NCBI GenBank assembly: GCA_937998695.1
Contig: CALLCO010000009.1
Span: forward strand, 1-36,909
Direction: 5' to 3'
From: Candidatus Ozemibacteraceae bacterium
Lineage (GTDB): Bacteria > Muiribacteriota > Ozemobacteria > Ozemobacterales > Ozemobacteraceae
DNA length: 36,909 bases
The notes under the pieces were generated by a model. It worked only from the letters and a program-made list of their open reading frames with translations. It searched no databases and was not told the DNA's origin. This document shows, piece after piece, positions 1 through 8,084 of this stretch. The number at the start of each line of letters is the position of its first letter. The first letter of the stretch is position 1. The translations under genes were made by a program, and so were the position numbers.

Positions 1-2006
1 TTGTTGGTGCGGAACCGGGGGTGGATCTGGCCGACCACGCCCAAGCGCTTGTTCTGACAGGTGATCTCGAGCTGGCGGACCGGGTGGAGGGCGGGGTGGC
101 TGCCGCGGGCGAACTCGAACTCGACGGGCAGCAGGTGGCCCAGGCGCCCCAGCAGGCCCTTCATGCGGTAGAGGTCGAAGGTTTCCTTGCTGTGCCGCCA
201 GTCGGCCGGATTGGCCGGGCCGCAGCAGCCAAGGCAGAAGTGATCGGCTTCGTGGGCAAAGCCGCTGGCATCCCGCCTGAAGACCCGCCCAATTTCGAAG
301 AGGCGCAGGTCGTATTCGTCGGCGAAGATGTTGCGGGTCAGGGCGTCGATCATGCCCCACAGGAGACTGGTGCGCAGGTGGCCCTGTTCCTCCGAGAGCG
401 GATTGCGGATGGCCAAGGGCGTCCCTTCGCGCAAGCATTCGGGAATACCGACCGGGATGAAGCTGTAGGTGATGATCTCATGGAAGCCCTGATCGACCAT
501 GGCCGACCGCACCTGCCCCGTCAGTTTCTGCAGGGCGGTGGGCAGGACCGGCTGGGAGAACAGGGTGGGCAGGGTGGTCGGAATGTTGTCGTATCCGTAG
601 AGCCGGCCCACCTCCTCGATCAGGTCGGCCTCCTGTTCGACATCGTGCCGGAAGGGCGGGACGCCGACCCAGAGCGTCTCGCCGTCGCGGCTGACCTCGA
701 ACTTCAGGCGCAGCAGCAAGGTTTCGATCTGGGCGGGTTTGAGGTCGACCCCCAACACTCGGGCGACGCGGCGGGCCCGCAGCATGATCCGGCGCAAGGG
801 CGGCGGGGCGGGATAGGCGTCGATCAGGCCGCCGACGGGCTGTCCGCCGGCCAGTTCGCGGATCAGGCGCGCGGCCAGGTTGAGGGCGATGGGCACATTG
901 TCGATGTTGGTGCCGCGCTCGAAGCGGTAGGACGAGTCGGAACCCATGGCCAGGACCTTGGCGGTCTTCCGCACCGTGACCGGATCGAACGAGGCCGCCT
1001 CGAGCAGGACGTTCTTCGTGCTGGCGGTGACACCGGTCTCTTCGCCGCCCATAATGCCGGCCAGGGCAACCGGCCGGCGGGCGTCGGCGATGACCAGCAT
1101 CGAGGGGTCGAGGGAACGGGTCACCCCGTCGAGGCTTTGCAGCTTCTCGCCCGCGGCGGCTCGGCGAACCACGATGCGCTGCTCCTCGAGCTTGTCGAGG
1201 TCGAAGGCGTGCATGGGATGGCCGATGTCCATCATCACATAATTGGTGATGTCGACCACGTTGTTGATGCACCGGATGCCGATTTTCTCGAGGCGTTCCC
1301 GCAGCCAGTGGGGACTGTCGGCGACGGTGACGTTGCGCACCAGGCGGGCGCCATAGCGGGGGCAGAGGGCGGGTTCCTCGAGGGTGACCGAGGTCTGGCC
1401 ACGGATGTCGCCCTCCCCGCTGGCGTCGTCGAGCGAATTGCGCTGCAGAGGCAGGTTGAAGAGCGCCGACAGCTCGCGGGCGATGCCGAGGTGCGAGAGG
1501 GCGTCGCCGCGGTTGGGGGTGATGGCGATCTCGAAGACGACGTCGTCCATGCCCAGGGTTTTGACGATGTCCTCTCCGACCGGGGCTTCGGGGGGCAGGT
1601 GGTAGAGCCCGGAATGGTCGTCACCGAGGCCGAGCTCCTTGCGGCTGCACAGCATGCCCGACGACTCGACGCCGCGGATGCGGGCGACCCGGATTTCGAA
1701 GCCCGAGGGCAACACCGCCCCGACGAGGGCGGTAGGCACCTTGGCCCCGGCGTCGCAGTTGGGGGCCCCACAGACGATCTGCAGCGGGTTGGCCAGGCCG
1801 ATGTCGACGGTGCAGAGCGACAGTTTGTCAGCGTTGGGGTGAGGGGCGCGGGTCAGGATCTTGCCGACGACCACCTTCTGGAGGTGCTTGCCGGGCTCGT
1901 GGATGTTCTCGACCTCGATGCCCGCCATCATCAGGGCATCGGCGATCTTCTGCGGCGGAACCTGGATGTCGATGTAGTCGCGAAGCCAGCTCAACAGGAT
2001 ATTCAC
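1..2006 (-). CDS. pheT: Phenylalanyl-tRNA synthetase beta subunit, 3' part cut by window edge
   Basis: Beta subunit of the alpha2-beta2 synthetase that charges tRNA-Phe in the cytoplasm. I translated the minus strand from a GTG at 2006, which has GAGGAG about 7 nt upstream. It opens MNILLSWLRDYIDI, typical of bacterial PheT. An EMAP/tRNA-binding OB domain follows at about residues 40-150 (VVVGKILTRAPHPNADKLSLC), then a B3/B4 editing-type region (VVDITNYVMMDIGHPMHAFD) and a B5/core region (RFERGTNIDN, EEVGRLYGYDNIP). About 668 codons are visible. The family is usually near 800 residues, so the C-terminal anticodon-binding FDX-ACB domain lies outside the window. It starts 10 nt after the pheS stop and is surely cotranscribed with it. 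Identity is secure. Confidence 0.95.
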   Translation of the reverse strand, partial: MNILLSWLRDYIDIQVPPQKIADALMMAGIEVENIHEPGKHLQKVVVGKILTRAPHPNADKLSLCTVDIGLANPLQIVCGAPNCDAGAKVPTALVGAVLPSGFEIRVARIRGVESSGMLCSRKELGLGDDHSGLYHLPPEAPVGEDIVKTLGMDDVVFEIAITPNRGDALSHLGIARELSALFNLPLQRNSLDDASGEGDIRGQTSVTLEEPALCPRYGARLVRNVTVADSPHWLRERLEKIGIRCINNVVDITNYVMMDIGHPMHAFDLDKLEEQRIVVRRAAAGEKLQSLDGVTRSLDPSMLVIADARRPVALAGIMGGEETGVTASTKNVLLEAASFDPVTVRKTAKVLAMGSDSSYRFERGTNIDNVPIALNLAARLIRELAGGQPVGGLIDAYPAPPPLRRIMLRARRVARVLGVDLKPAQIETLLLRLKFEVSRDGETLWVGVPPFRHDVEQEADLIEEVGRLYGYDNIPTTLPTLFSQPVLPTALQKLTGQVRSAMVDQGFHEIITYSFIPVGIPECLREGTPLAIRNPLSEEQGHLRTSLLWGMIDALTRNIFADEYDLRLFEIGRVFRRDASGFAHEADHFCLGCCGPANPADWRHSKETFDLYRMKGLLGRLGHLLPVEFEFARGSHPALHPVRQLEITCQNKRLGVVGQIHPRFRTN

Positions 2007-2016
2007 GGGAGTCTCC

Positions 2017-3030
2017 TCAGAATTGCCGCAGGAAGCGGATGTCGGACCCGAACAGGAGGCGGATATCGTCGATGCCGAAGCGCTGCATGGCCATGCGCTC
2101 GATACCCATGCCGAACGCGAACCCGGTGTATTTCTCGGCGTCGTATTCGACCGCCTCGAAGACACGTGGGTTGACCATGCCGCAGCCGAGGATCTCCATC
2201 CAGCCGGAGTTCTTGCAGACCTTGCAGCCCTTGCCCTCGCAGAAGATGCACTGGACGTCCATCTCGGCCGAGGGTTCGGTGAAGGGGAAGTAGCTGGGCC
2301 GGAAGCGGGTGGGCCGGCGTCCGAACATCTTCTCGGCAAAGGCGGCGAGGGTGCCCTTGAGGTCGGCCATCGAGACGTCCTCGCCGACGACCAGGCCTTC
2401 CATCTGGGAGAACATCGGGGAGTGGGTGATGTCGCTGTCGCGGCGGTAGACCTTGCCGAGGGCGACCATCTTGAACGGGGGCTTGATCGTCTCCATGGTG
2501 CGGATCTGCACCGGGGAGGTCTGGGTGCGCAACACCTGCCCGTTCTCGAGGTAGAAGGTGTCCTGCATGTCGCGGGCGGGGTGGTGTTTGGGTACGTTGA
2601 GCGCCTCGAAGTTGTAATACTCGTCTTCGGCCTCGGGTCCTTCGGCGAGGAAGAAGCCCATCGACAGGAAGATGGAGGCCACCTCGAGCCCGATTTGGGT
2701 CACGGGGTGCAGGGAACCCATCGGCAGGGCGGTGCCGGGCAGGGTCGGGTCGGGCAGGTCGGCCCGCATAACGGCTTCGGCCTCGCGCTCGGTGAATTCG
2801 GCGACGAGCTTCTCGACGGCTTCCTCGAGGCGGACCTTCAGCCGGTTGATCGCTTCGCCGGCCCCCTTTCGCTGGTCATGAGGCAGGGTGCCCAGGGTTT
2901 TCAGCAGGGCGTTGAGCGGCCCCTTTTTGCCGAGATACTTGATTCGGAGGGCTTCGACGTCTTTGCTTGAAGTGGCGCGGCGGCGCTCTTCGTCGAACTG
3001 GTTCCAGAGGGTTTCGGGGGTATCCGACAT
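2017..3030 (-). CDS. pheS: Phenylalanyl-tRNA synthetase alpha subunit
   Basis: Catalytic subunit, 337 aa, the usual length. An N-terminal coiled-coil (about 1-90; LRIKYLGKKGPLNALLK) is followed by the class II aminoacylation core. Motif 2 is visible as GKVYRRDSDITHSPMFSQMEG, and motif 3 near the C-terminus as GFAFGMGIERMAM followed by FGSDIRFLRQF. A Cys pair (CIFCEGKGCKVC) sits in the core, as in many bacterial PheS. The start ATG has AGGA about 9 nt upstream. It lies 32 nt after the methyltransferase gene and 10 nt before pheT, so methyltransferase-pheS-pheT looks like one operon. No T-box-like leader is visible upstream. Confidence 0.97.
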   Translation of the reverse strand: MSDTPETLWNQFDEERRRATSSKDVEALRIKYLGKKGPLNALLKTLGTLPHDQRKGAGEAINRLKVRLEEAVEKLVAEFTEREAEAVMRADLPDPTLPGTALPMGSLHPVTQIGLEVASIFLSMGFFLAEGPEAEDEYYNFEALNVPKHHPARDMQDTFYLENGQVLRTQTSPVQIRTMETIKPPFKMVALGKVYRRDSDITHSPMFSQMEGLVVGEDVSMADLKGTLAAFAEKMFGRRPTRFRPSYFPFTEPSAEMDVQCIFCEGKGCKVCKNSGWMEILGCGMVNPRVFEAVEYDAEKYTGFAFGMGIERMAMQRFGIDDIRLLFGSDIRFLRQF

Positions 3031-3062
3031 GGTGGCGTTCCTCGCAACGGTGGGATGACAGG

Positions 3063-3833
3063 TCAGGGGGATTGGCGATGCAATCGCTCGTACAGGCAGA
3101 CGGCAGTGGCGGCGGCCACGTTGAGGGATTCGACGGGGCCGGGCATGGGGATGGTCAGACAGCGGTCGCAGACGGCTCGCAGGGTGGGGGCCAGCCCGGT
3201 GCCTTCCGAGCCGAGGAAGAAGGCGGCCCGCTCGGGCAGGGGGGCGCGACGCAGGTCGTCGCCGCCGGGGCCGGTGGCCAGGCAGGCGAAGCCGGCGGCC
3301 CGCAGCCGGCCGACGAGGGCCGGTCCGTCAAGGTTGGCGAGCAAGGGGACTCGGAAGGAAGAACCCATGGCGGCGCGGATGACCTTGGGGTTGGCGGGGG
3401 AGGCGCAGCCGGTCAGGAGCAGCAGGCCGGCCCCGCCGAAGGCCTCGACCGACCGCAGAATGGTGCCCAGATTACCGGGATCCTGGACCCGGTCGAGGAC
3501 GACCAGGGTTTGGGCCGAGGCCAGCAGCGAGTCGAGGGTGGGGGAGGGGGGCGGCACGGCCAGCCCGACGGCGTCGGGCGGGGTGTCGAGGTGCGAGAGC
3601 TTGCGCAGCAGGGCAGGCGGCACCTGCACCACCCGGTCGGCCTGGTCGCGCCAGCGCTCCTCGCTTCCCTCGCGGACGAAGACGTGGCGCAGAACAGCCC
3701 CCGAGCGAAGCGCCTCGCGCAGCAATTTCTCGCCTTCGATCAGGATCTCCCCGGCGCCGGCCGCGCCCCGGGGCCGGTGCAGGGCCAGAGCCCGCTTGAT
3801 CAGAGGGTTCTGGAGGGAGGCAATCTGCTTCAC
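3063..3833 (-). CDS. SpoU/TrmH-family RNA 2'-O-methyltransferase
   Basis: SAM-dependent SPOUT methyltransferase acting on rRNA or tRNA ribose; the exact target cannot be told from sequence. An N-terminal substrate-binding segment (LIEGEKLLREAL, about residues 28-40) precedes a SpoU domain. The three signature motifs are present: NLGTILRSVEAFGG (motif 1), FLGSEGTGLAP (motif 2) and IPMPGPVESLNVAAATAV (motif 3, knot and SAM site). I prefer the GTG start at 3833 (256 aa) because AGGAGAA lies just upstream; an in-frame ATG at 3893 would lie inside the promoter. This architecture is common next to pheST. It is the first gene of the pheST unit here. Confidence 0.9.
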   Translation of the reverse strand: MKQIASLQNPLIKRALALHRPRGAAGAGEILIEGEKLLREALRSGAVLRHVFVREGSEERWRDQADRVVQVPPALLRKLSHLDTPPDAVGLAVPPPSPTLDSLLASAQTLVVLDRVQDPGNLGTILRSVEAFGGAGLLLLTGCASPANPKVIRAAMGSSFRVPLLANLDGPALVGRLRAAGFACLATGPGGDDLRRAPLPERAAFFLGSEGTGLAPTLRAVCDRCLTIPMPGPVESLNVAAATAVCLYERLHRQSP

Positions 3834-3857
3834 ATCTTCTCCTGGAGAGGTCTCCGA

Positions 3858-3893
3858 CGGGAGGGAAGTATACCACATTGTCGGCGTGAACAA
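3858..3893 (-). promoter_or_regulatory. Extended -10 promoter of the methyltransferase-pheST operon
   Basis: On the minus strand a TGG-TATACT extended -10 box (TATACT at 3867-3872) lies 33 nt before the GTG start. A weak -35-like TTGTTC (3888-3893) is 15 nt upstream of it. The 18-bp string TGGTATACTTCCCTCCCG (3858-3875) recurs almost unchanged in front of ferritin. Experimental support is absent. Confidence 0.6.
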
Positions 3894-3899
3894 CGGCCG

Positions 3900-3935
3900 T
3901 AAAAGCGCAACACCCGGGTTGCCCCGGGTGTTGCG
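3900..3935 (-). terminator. Rho-independent terminator of the infC-rpmI-rplT operon
   Basis: A perfect 13-bp stem (3906-3918 with 3923-3935, arm CGCAACACCCGGG) with a 4-nt loop is followed on the minus strand by CTTTTAC. It lies about 95 nt after the rplT stop and immediately before the next promoter, as expected between two transcription units. Confidence 0.8.
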
Positions 3936-4030
3936 TGCATGTGGGCCCCGGGTTCAGGACATGGGAAAGGGGAGCCGGCCGCCGAGGCGGCGGCAAGACA
4001 GCCCGGGGCAAACGACGATGGCAAGGGACA

Positions 4031-4393
4031 TCAGGCGGCGGCCGCCTGGCTCTTGGCCATCAGGACGATGTTCTTGAAGGCTTCCGGATCTTGAATGGCC
4101 ATGTCGGCCAGGACCTTGCGGTTGAGGCCGATGCCGGCCTTCTTGAGACCCCCGATAAAGACGCTGTAGGAGATCTCGTTCTGGCGGCAGGCGGCGTTGA
4201 TGCGCATGATCCAGAGCGAGCGCATGTTCTGCCGGCGGTCGTGGCGGCCGGTGAAGGAGTGGTGGAGGGCCTTGTTGACGGTTTCCTTGGCGGTCTTCTT
4301 GACGTTGCGGTGGGCTCCCCAATATCCCTTGGAGAGCTGGAACAGTTTTTTCACCTTGCGGCGGGAATTCGATGAACTCTTGGAGCGTGGCAT
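4031..4393 (-). CDS. rplT: 50S ribosomal protein L20
   Basis: Early-assembly 23S rRNA-binding protein of the large subunit, 120 aa, normal length. It carries typical L20 sequence: [19 protein letters not shown] near the N-terminus, then [20 protein letters not shown] and [24 protein letters not shown]. The start ATG has GGAGG about 7 nt upstream. It is the last gene of infC-rpmI-rplT, 54 nt after rpmI, followed by a terminator. In several bacteria L20 or IF3 feeds back on this operon through its leader; the leader here looks structured. Confidence 0.98.
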   Translation of the reverse strand: MPRSKSSSNSRRKVKKLFQLSKGYWGAHRNVKKTAKETVNKALHHSFTGRHDRRQNMRSLWIMRINAACRQNEISYSVFIGGLKKAGIGLNRKVLADMAIQDPEAFKNIVLMAKSQAAAA

Positions 4394-4447
4394 GATTCTA
4401 CCTCCGGGTCAGTCTTGCCCGGCCGCGGGTGGCCGGCGCGTCAGGCG

Positions 4448-4645
4448 TCAGGAATAGGGCAGCAGGTCGTGCAGGGTCTTTTCCTGGCACTTCTCGATGA
4501 GCTGGGACTGGCGGTATCCGCGTTTCCGCTTGCTCGATTTCTTGGTCAAGATGTGCTTGCCGTAGGCCTGGTACCGGCGGTATTTTCCGTTCCCGGTGAC
4601 CTTGAAGCGTTTGGACGCCCCACTGTGATTCTTCATCTTGGGCAT
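4448..4645 (-). CDS. rpmI: 50S ribosomal protein L35
   Basis: Small basic large-subunit protein, 65 aa, normal length. It starts [21 protein letters not shown] and contains [20 protein letters not shown], characteristic of L35. A strong AAGGAGG lies 8 nt before the ATG. It sits between infC and rplT, 37 nt after infC, the canonical order. Confidence 0.97.
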   Translation of the reverse strand: MPKMKNHSGASKRFKVTGNGKYRRYQAYGKHILTKKSSKRKRGYRQSQLIEKCQEKTLHDLLPYS

Positions 4646-4682
4646 GGGCTACCTCCTTGAGGTGGGATTCCGTGAGCTGTCG

Positions 4683-5198
4683 TCACTTCTTCTTGGGAGA
4701 TTGGAGTATCATCGTGATCGTGTTGCCCTCGATGGCGGCATCTTTCTCGATTCCGGCGTCCTCGCCGAGGATGGCTTTCATCCGTTCGACGACCTTGAAC
4801 CCGATCTCCATGTGGGCGCGTTCGCGTCCCTTGAAGAACACCGAAACCTTGACCTTGTCGCCATCCCCCAGGAAGTCCCGGATGCGGTTGCACTTGGTCT
4901 GCAGATCGCCTTCATCGGTCTTTGGCCGAACCTTGACCTCTTTCAGCTTGATGACTTTCTGCTTCTTCTTGGCTTCTTTTTGTTTCTTGGTCAACTCGTA
5001 TTTGAACTGACCAAAATCCATCATCCGGCAGACGGGGGGCTGGGCTCCAGCCGCGACCTCGACAAGGTCGTAGCCTCGTTCTTCCGACATCCGGAGGGCA
5101 TCCTGGATAGGGACTATCCCGACCATGGCTCCGGTGTCGTCGATCAGGCGCACCTGCGGGACCCTGATCATGCGGTTGACACGAACATTCTCTTTGAT
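4683..5198 (-). CDS. infC: Translation initiation factor IF-3 with a probable AUC start codon
   Basis: IF3 binds the 30S subunit, blocks premature 50S joining and proofreads start codons. The N-domain shows VPQVRLIDDTGAMVGIV and PPVCRMMDFGQFKYE. A Lys-rich linker (KKQKEAKKKQKVIKLKEVKV) follows, then the C-domain with FKGRERAHMEIG. The first in-frame ATG (5171) lacks a ribosome site and would cut off the conserved IKENVRVNRMIR start. An ATC at 5198 lies 7 nt after GGAGG and restores it, giving 171 aa, close to the family norm. Rare AUU/AUC starts are well known for infC and make its synthesis self-limiting, because IF3 discriminates against them. The start choice is inference; gene identity is secure. 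Confidence 0.95.
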   Translation of the reverse strand: MKENVRVNRMIRVPQVRLIDDTGAMVGIVPIQDALRMSEERGYDLVEVAAGAQPPVCRMMDFGQFKYELTKKQKEAKKKQKVIKLKEVKVRPKTDEGDLQTKCNRIRDFLGDGDKVKVSVFFKGRERAHMEIGFKVVERMKAILGEDAGIEKDAAIEGNTITMILQSPKKK

Positions 5199-5335
5199 AC
5201 TTCTACCTCCAAGAAAAGATTTCGAGGGAAACAGGCTCCGTTTCCCTCGACGACCGCAAACATTTCCGCCGGTCTGGCCGGCACAACCTGTTCGCTATCG
5301 CTCGAGGTGAGGACGAAGTCCTGCTTTGACGACTC
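5199..5335 (-). promoter_or_regulatory. Structured infC leader with attenuator-like hairpin
   Basis: The roughly 130-nt 5' leader between the promoter and the infC ribosome site holds several hairpins in minus orientation: AGGAC-TTC-GTCCT, GCCGG-CCAGA-CCGGC, and a strong perfect 11-bp stem at 5222-5232/5240-5250 (arm TCGAGGGAAAC, 7-nt loop). The last is followed by AATCTTTTCTT and then GGAGG. The stem plus T-rich tract directly ahead of the ribosome site resembles a transcription attenuator or an L20/IF3-controlled leader. No covariance data are available, so the class is unassigned. Confidence 0.5.
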
Positions 5336-5364
5336 ACTCTAGCACGTTTGGCGGAGCCGGTCAA
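5336..5364 (-). promoter_or_regulatory. Sigma-70-type promoter of infC-rpmI-rplT
   Basis: The minus strand reads TTGACC (5359-5364), a 17-nt spacer, then TAGAGT (5336-5341). Both boxes are close to consensus with ideal spacing, about 138 nt upstream of the infC start. Confidence 0.75.
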
Positions 5365-5510
5365 GCGAAATTTCAGGGTTGATCGTCATCCTTGCGCATG
5401 CTTCAGAGGCGATTGCCCAACGGCGTCGGAGGAAGGTGAAGGGGAGGCATTTCCCTTGTTGAGGGAAACTTGAAGCGGGGGGAAAAAACGGATAGCGTGG
5501 GGAAACCGCT

Positions 5511-7151
5511 ATGCAGATCGAGCAGATCATTGCCGCCCTTGTCGCCGACTTCCGCCGGCCTGATCCGGCGGGACGGTTTGCCGCCCTGGCCCGTTGGGAA
5601 GCCCTCGACTGGACAGAGCCCGCCCAGGCCGCCTGGCGAGCGGCAGTGGCGGCCGAGGATGATCCCGCTTGTCGGGCGGTGCTGCAACGGCTGGCGGCCC
5701 GCCTCGACCGGAACCAGCCGTGCCCGCCCCCCGGCTGCCTGGCCCGGGAGATCGATTCCCTGCTCGAGAACCCTGCCCGGGATGAGTTGCAGCTCGTGCT
5801 GGCCCTCCAGGAAGTGACCCTGGTCGAAGCCCCCCTGGTCGCCCTGTCGCTCCGCGCCGCCGGTTGGACCGGCCTTTCCGCGCCGGCTCTGCCCTTCGTT
5901 TTGCGATTCTTCAGGGCTTTTGGTTCGTTCGAAGACGCCCAGGCCCTCGAGGAGTTGTGCCGGCACCCCGACCCTCGCGTGCTGGGGGCGGCGGTCGAAG
6001 CCCTCGAACGGATCCATCCCGAGAGCCTCAAGGACCTCATCGTCCCCTTGCTGGTCAACCCGGTGCCCGGGATCCGCAGCCGGGCGGTCCGTCTGCTCTA
6101 CCGCTGGGACCCGCAGGAGGCGTTGCGCCATTTCGAAGCGTTGCTGTTCTCCGATGACCCTGCCGAACGCGCCGCGGCTCTGACCCACGCGGTGTTTTTC
6201 CCTTTTCCCAGCATCAGCGAGATCCTGTTGCGGTTTCTGGGGCAGGAAGGTGATGCCGAATTGCTGCAGCAAGCCGGGGCCCTGGTGGCGGCCAATCCTT
6301 CCCCGGAATCGCCTCCCCGCCTGGCCGAACTGCGGCGGGCCCGTTCCGGGGCGGCCCGCGCCGTGCTCGATGGGGTTCTGCAAGCGGTGGTCCAGGCGCT
6401 GGCGGCGGCTGGCCTGATCCGGGAGGCGCCGGCCGCCTTCCTGTCGCGTCTCACCGGCGAGAGCCCGGAAGGGCGTGGGGTTGGAAGGGTTCTTGGGCCG
6501 TCCACGCCTGCCACGGGACCCTCTTCTCCAGGGCCTTCCAGAGGCGCCGCCGGGGACCCGGGGGAGCGGACGAATGCCCCTCGCCGCTCCAGTGCCGGGT
6601 TCGCCCCCACTCCCCCCGCCTTAGCCCAGGAGTCGGGGGCGGCGGTCGGGGCTTCGACCCATTTGTCCCGGCCTTCCCCTTCCCCCGCGCCCCCGCCCTA
6701 CGCCCCGGCCACCATCCAGGAAATGCGCCGGCGGCAGGCCAGCCGCCCGCCTCCGGCCGCCCCCACCCCGGATTCCGTTCCCCGAACCTGGATCCTGGGT
6801 GCCGTCTTCGCGGTGTTCTTCGGAAGCCTCGCCTGGCTGGTTTGGTCGGGCATGCCAGGTCGCGGCTCCGGGTCGGGGGACATGCCGCCCCTGGCCAGGG
6901 GTGGCGAATCCGGCTCACCGGCCACCTCTGCCCACGGCCCCGAGGTCTGGCTCGAAGGCACCATTCTCCTGCTCGACCCGGCCGGCCAGGGGATCCTGGT
7001 TCGGGCGGACCGCCCGGAGCCGGGAAAGTTTTTTGTTCAGGGGTTCGGCGCCAAAGGGCTAGCCGGGTTGACCAAGGGAGGGCGGTTTGCCGGCAAGGTT
7101 CGCATCATCGGGAAAGAGCGTCTGACCACGATCGCCGACCTGGTTCCCTGA
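5511..7151 (+). CDS. HEAT-repeat-like protein with C-terminal membrane anchor, function unknown
   Basis: 546 aa. Residues 1-310 are helical and Leu/Ala-rich with HEAT/PBS-like units (for example ALEELCRHPDPRVLGAAVEAL and LLVNPVPGIRSRAVRLLYRW at about 145-200), suggesting a protein-binding solenoid. A Pro/Ser/Gly-rich low-complexity linker spans about 315-425. One transmembrane helix follows at about 426-447 (TWILGAVFAVFFGSLAWLVW). A roughly 70-residue, apparently beta-rich C-terminal domain (about 475-546; VWLEGTILLLDPAGQGILVR) ends the protein. The helical part is thus probably cytoplasmic and the tail periplasmic. The start at 5511 has only a weak purine-rich site. The gene is divergent from infC. 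A role as a scaffold across the inner membrane is inference only. Confidence 0.8.
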   Translation: MQIEQIIAALVADFRRPDPAGRFAALARWEALDWTEPAQAAWRAAVAAEDDPACRAVLQRLAARLDRNQPCPPPGCLAREIDSLLENPARDELQLVLALQEVTLVEAPLVALSLRAAGWTGLSAPALPFVLRFFRAFGSFEDAQALEELCRHPDPRVLGAAVEALERIHPESLKDLIVPLLVNPVPGIRSRAVRLLYRWDPQEALRHFEALLFSDDPAERAAALTHAVFFPFPSISEILLRFLGQEGDAELLQQAGALVAANPSPESPPRLAELRRARSGAARAVLDGVLQAVVQALAAAGLIREAPAAFLSRLTGESPEGRGVGRVLGPSTPATGPSSPGPSRGAAGDPGERTNAPRRSSAGFAPTPPALAQESGAAVGASTHLSRPSPSPAPPPYAPATIQEMRRRQASRPPPAAPTPDSVPRTWILGAVFAVFFGSLAWLVWSGMPGRGSGSGDMPPLARGGESGSPATSAHGPEVWLEGTILLLDPAGQGILVRADRPEPGKFFVQGFGAKGLAGLTKGGRFAGKVRIIGKERLTTIADLVP

Positions 7152-7320
7152 TCGGACCCCATGGAGGTCAGGCCAACCCGCAACTCCCACGGGAAGAATG
7201 TGGGGGTTCGGCCCGACGCAGAAGCCCGCGGCACGGACAGGCAAGGCCGATCGGGACCGGGTTCCGATGCGAATTCCCGCGACAAGTGGGCGGTGCTCTT
7301 CCCGGACCCTTGGCTGGTCA

Positions 7321-7353
7321 GTTAGAAAGAGGGCATGGCCGTCGGCCATGCCC
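7321..7353 (-). terminator. Ferritin gene terminator
   Basis: A perfect 10-bp stem GGGCATGGCC/GGCCATGCCC (7331-7340/7344-7353) with a 3-nt loop is followed on the minus strand by TCTTTCTAAC. It lies 29 nt after the ferritin stop. It may also end the convergent HEAT-protein transcript, though no T-run follows on the plus side. Confidence 0.65.
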
Positions 7354-7382
7354 TGGGAACCTAGGGAAAACAGAACCGCCGG

Positions 7383-7904
7383 TCAGGCTCTGGCGGCGAG
7401 GGGGGCGGGGAGGTTGAAGACCCGGGCTTTCAGTTCGTTGTCGAGCATGAACAGGCCTTCCGAGCTGTTCTTGATGCGTTCGAGCTTGCCGATCAGGGTG
7501 TTGGCGGTGGCTTCCTCTTCGACCTGTTCGTTGATGAACCAATCGAGGAAGCGCTGGGTGGCGAAATCCTTCTCGCCTACGGCGATCTCCATGAGGTTGT
7601 AGATCGACTTGGTGACCAGCTTTTCGTGTTCGATGGTCTTCTTGAAGACATCGAGGGCGGAGCTGAACTCCTTGGGCGGGGCGTCGATGGGCCCCAGGTC
7701 GGCCTGGTGCCCTTGTTCGTTCAAATACTTGAGGAAAATCATCGCGTGGCAGCTTTCTTCCTGGGCCTGGACGCGCATCCAGGTGGCGAACCCGGGCAGG
7801 GTCTGGTTTTCGAAGTAGGAGGACATCGACAGGTAGAGGTAGCCGGAATAGAATTCCTTGGTAATCTGCTGACTGATGGCCTTGGCCATGGTCTTGCTGA
7901 GCAT
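7383..7904 (-). CDS. ftnA: Non-heme ferritin (iron storage)
   Basis: Bacterial ferritin, 173 aa, forming 24-subunit shells that oxidise and store iron in the cytoplasm. The whole ferroxidase set is present at family-standard positions: E17, Y24, E50, H53, E94, Q127 and E130 (seen in ITKEFYSGYLYL, QEESCHAMIF, IEHEKL and NEQVEEE). I chose the ATG at 7904 because AAGGAG lies just before it. An open frame extends 231 codons further upstream, but that part crosses the promoter and lacks ferritin sequence. Monocistronic, with its own promoter and terminator. A heme-binding bacterioferritin is unlikely given the FtnA-type numbering. Confidence 0.96.
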   Translation of the reverse strand: MLSKTMAKAISQQITKEFYSGYLYLSMSSYFENQTLPGFATWMRVQAQEESCHAMIFLKYLNEQGHQADLGPIDAPPKEFSSALDVFKKTIEHEKLVTKSIYNLMEIAVGEKDFATQRFLDWFINEQVEEEATANTLIGKLERIKNSSEGLFMLDNELKARVFNLPAPLAARA

Positions 7905-8009
7905 GGTGGTCTCCTTGCGTGAGGTTGCGGGGGGGCGAACCCGCCCGGAGTCAAGAATACATCCCGTGCCGCGAAAACGCAAACCCGCGGGGTTCCGTTT
8001 GAAAAACTG

Positions 8010-8027
8010 CGGCAGGGAAGTGTACCA
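8010..8027 (-). promoter_or_regulatory. Ferritin promoter, same motif as the methyltransferase promoter
   Basis: The minus strand reads TGGTACACTTCCCTGCCG, an extended -10 (TGG-TACACT, box at 8019-8024) about 115 nt upstream of the ferritin ATG. It matches the string at 3858-3875 in 16 of 18 positions. No good -35 is visible. Confidence 0.5.
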
Positions 8028-8084
8028 TAATCGGCGGGTCGGGCTATCTGATGGCCGACCCCGATCGCCTACCCGGAGGGCCCC

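Noticed and set aside
21-2174. 717-codon open frame on the plus strand
   Set aside because: It lies antisense to pheT and the pheS end, in a high-GC region where opposite frames stay open. Its sequence is low-complexity Gly/Asp/Val without domains.
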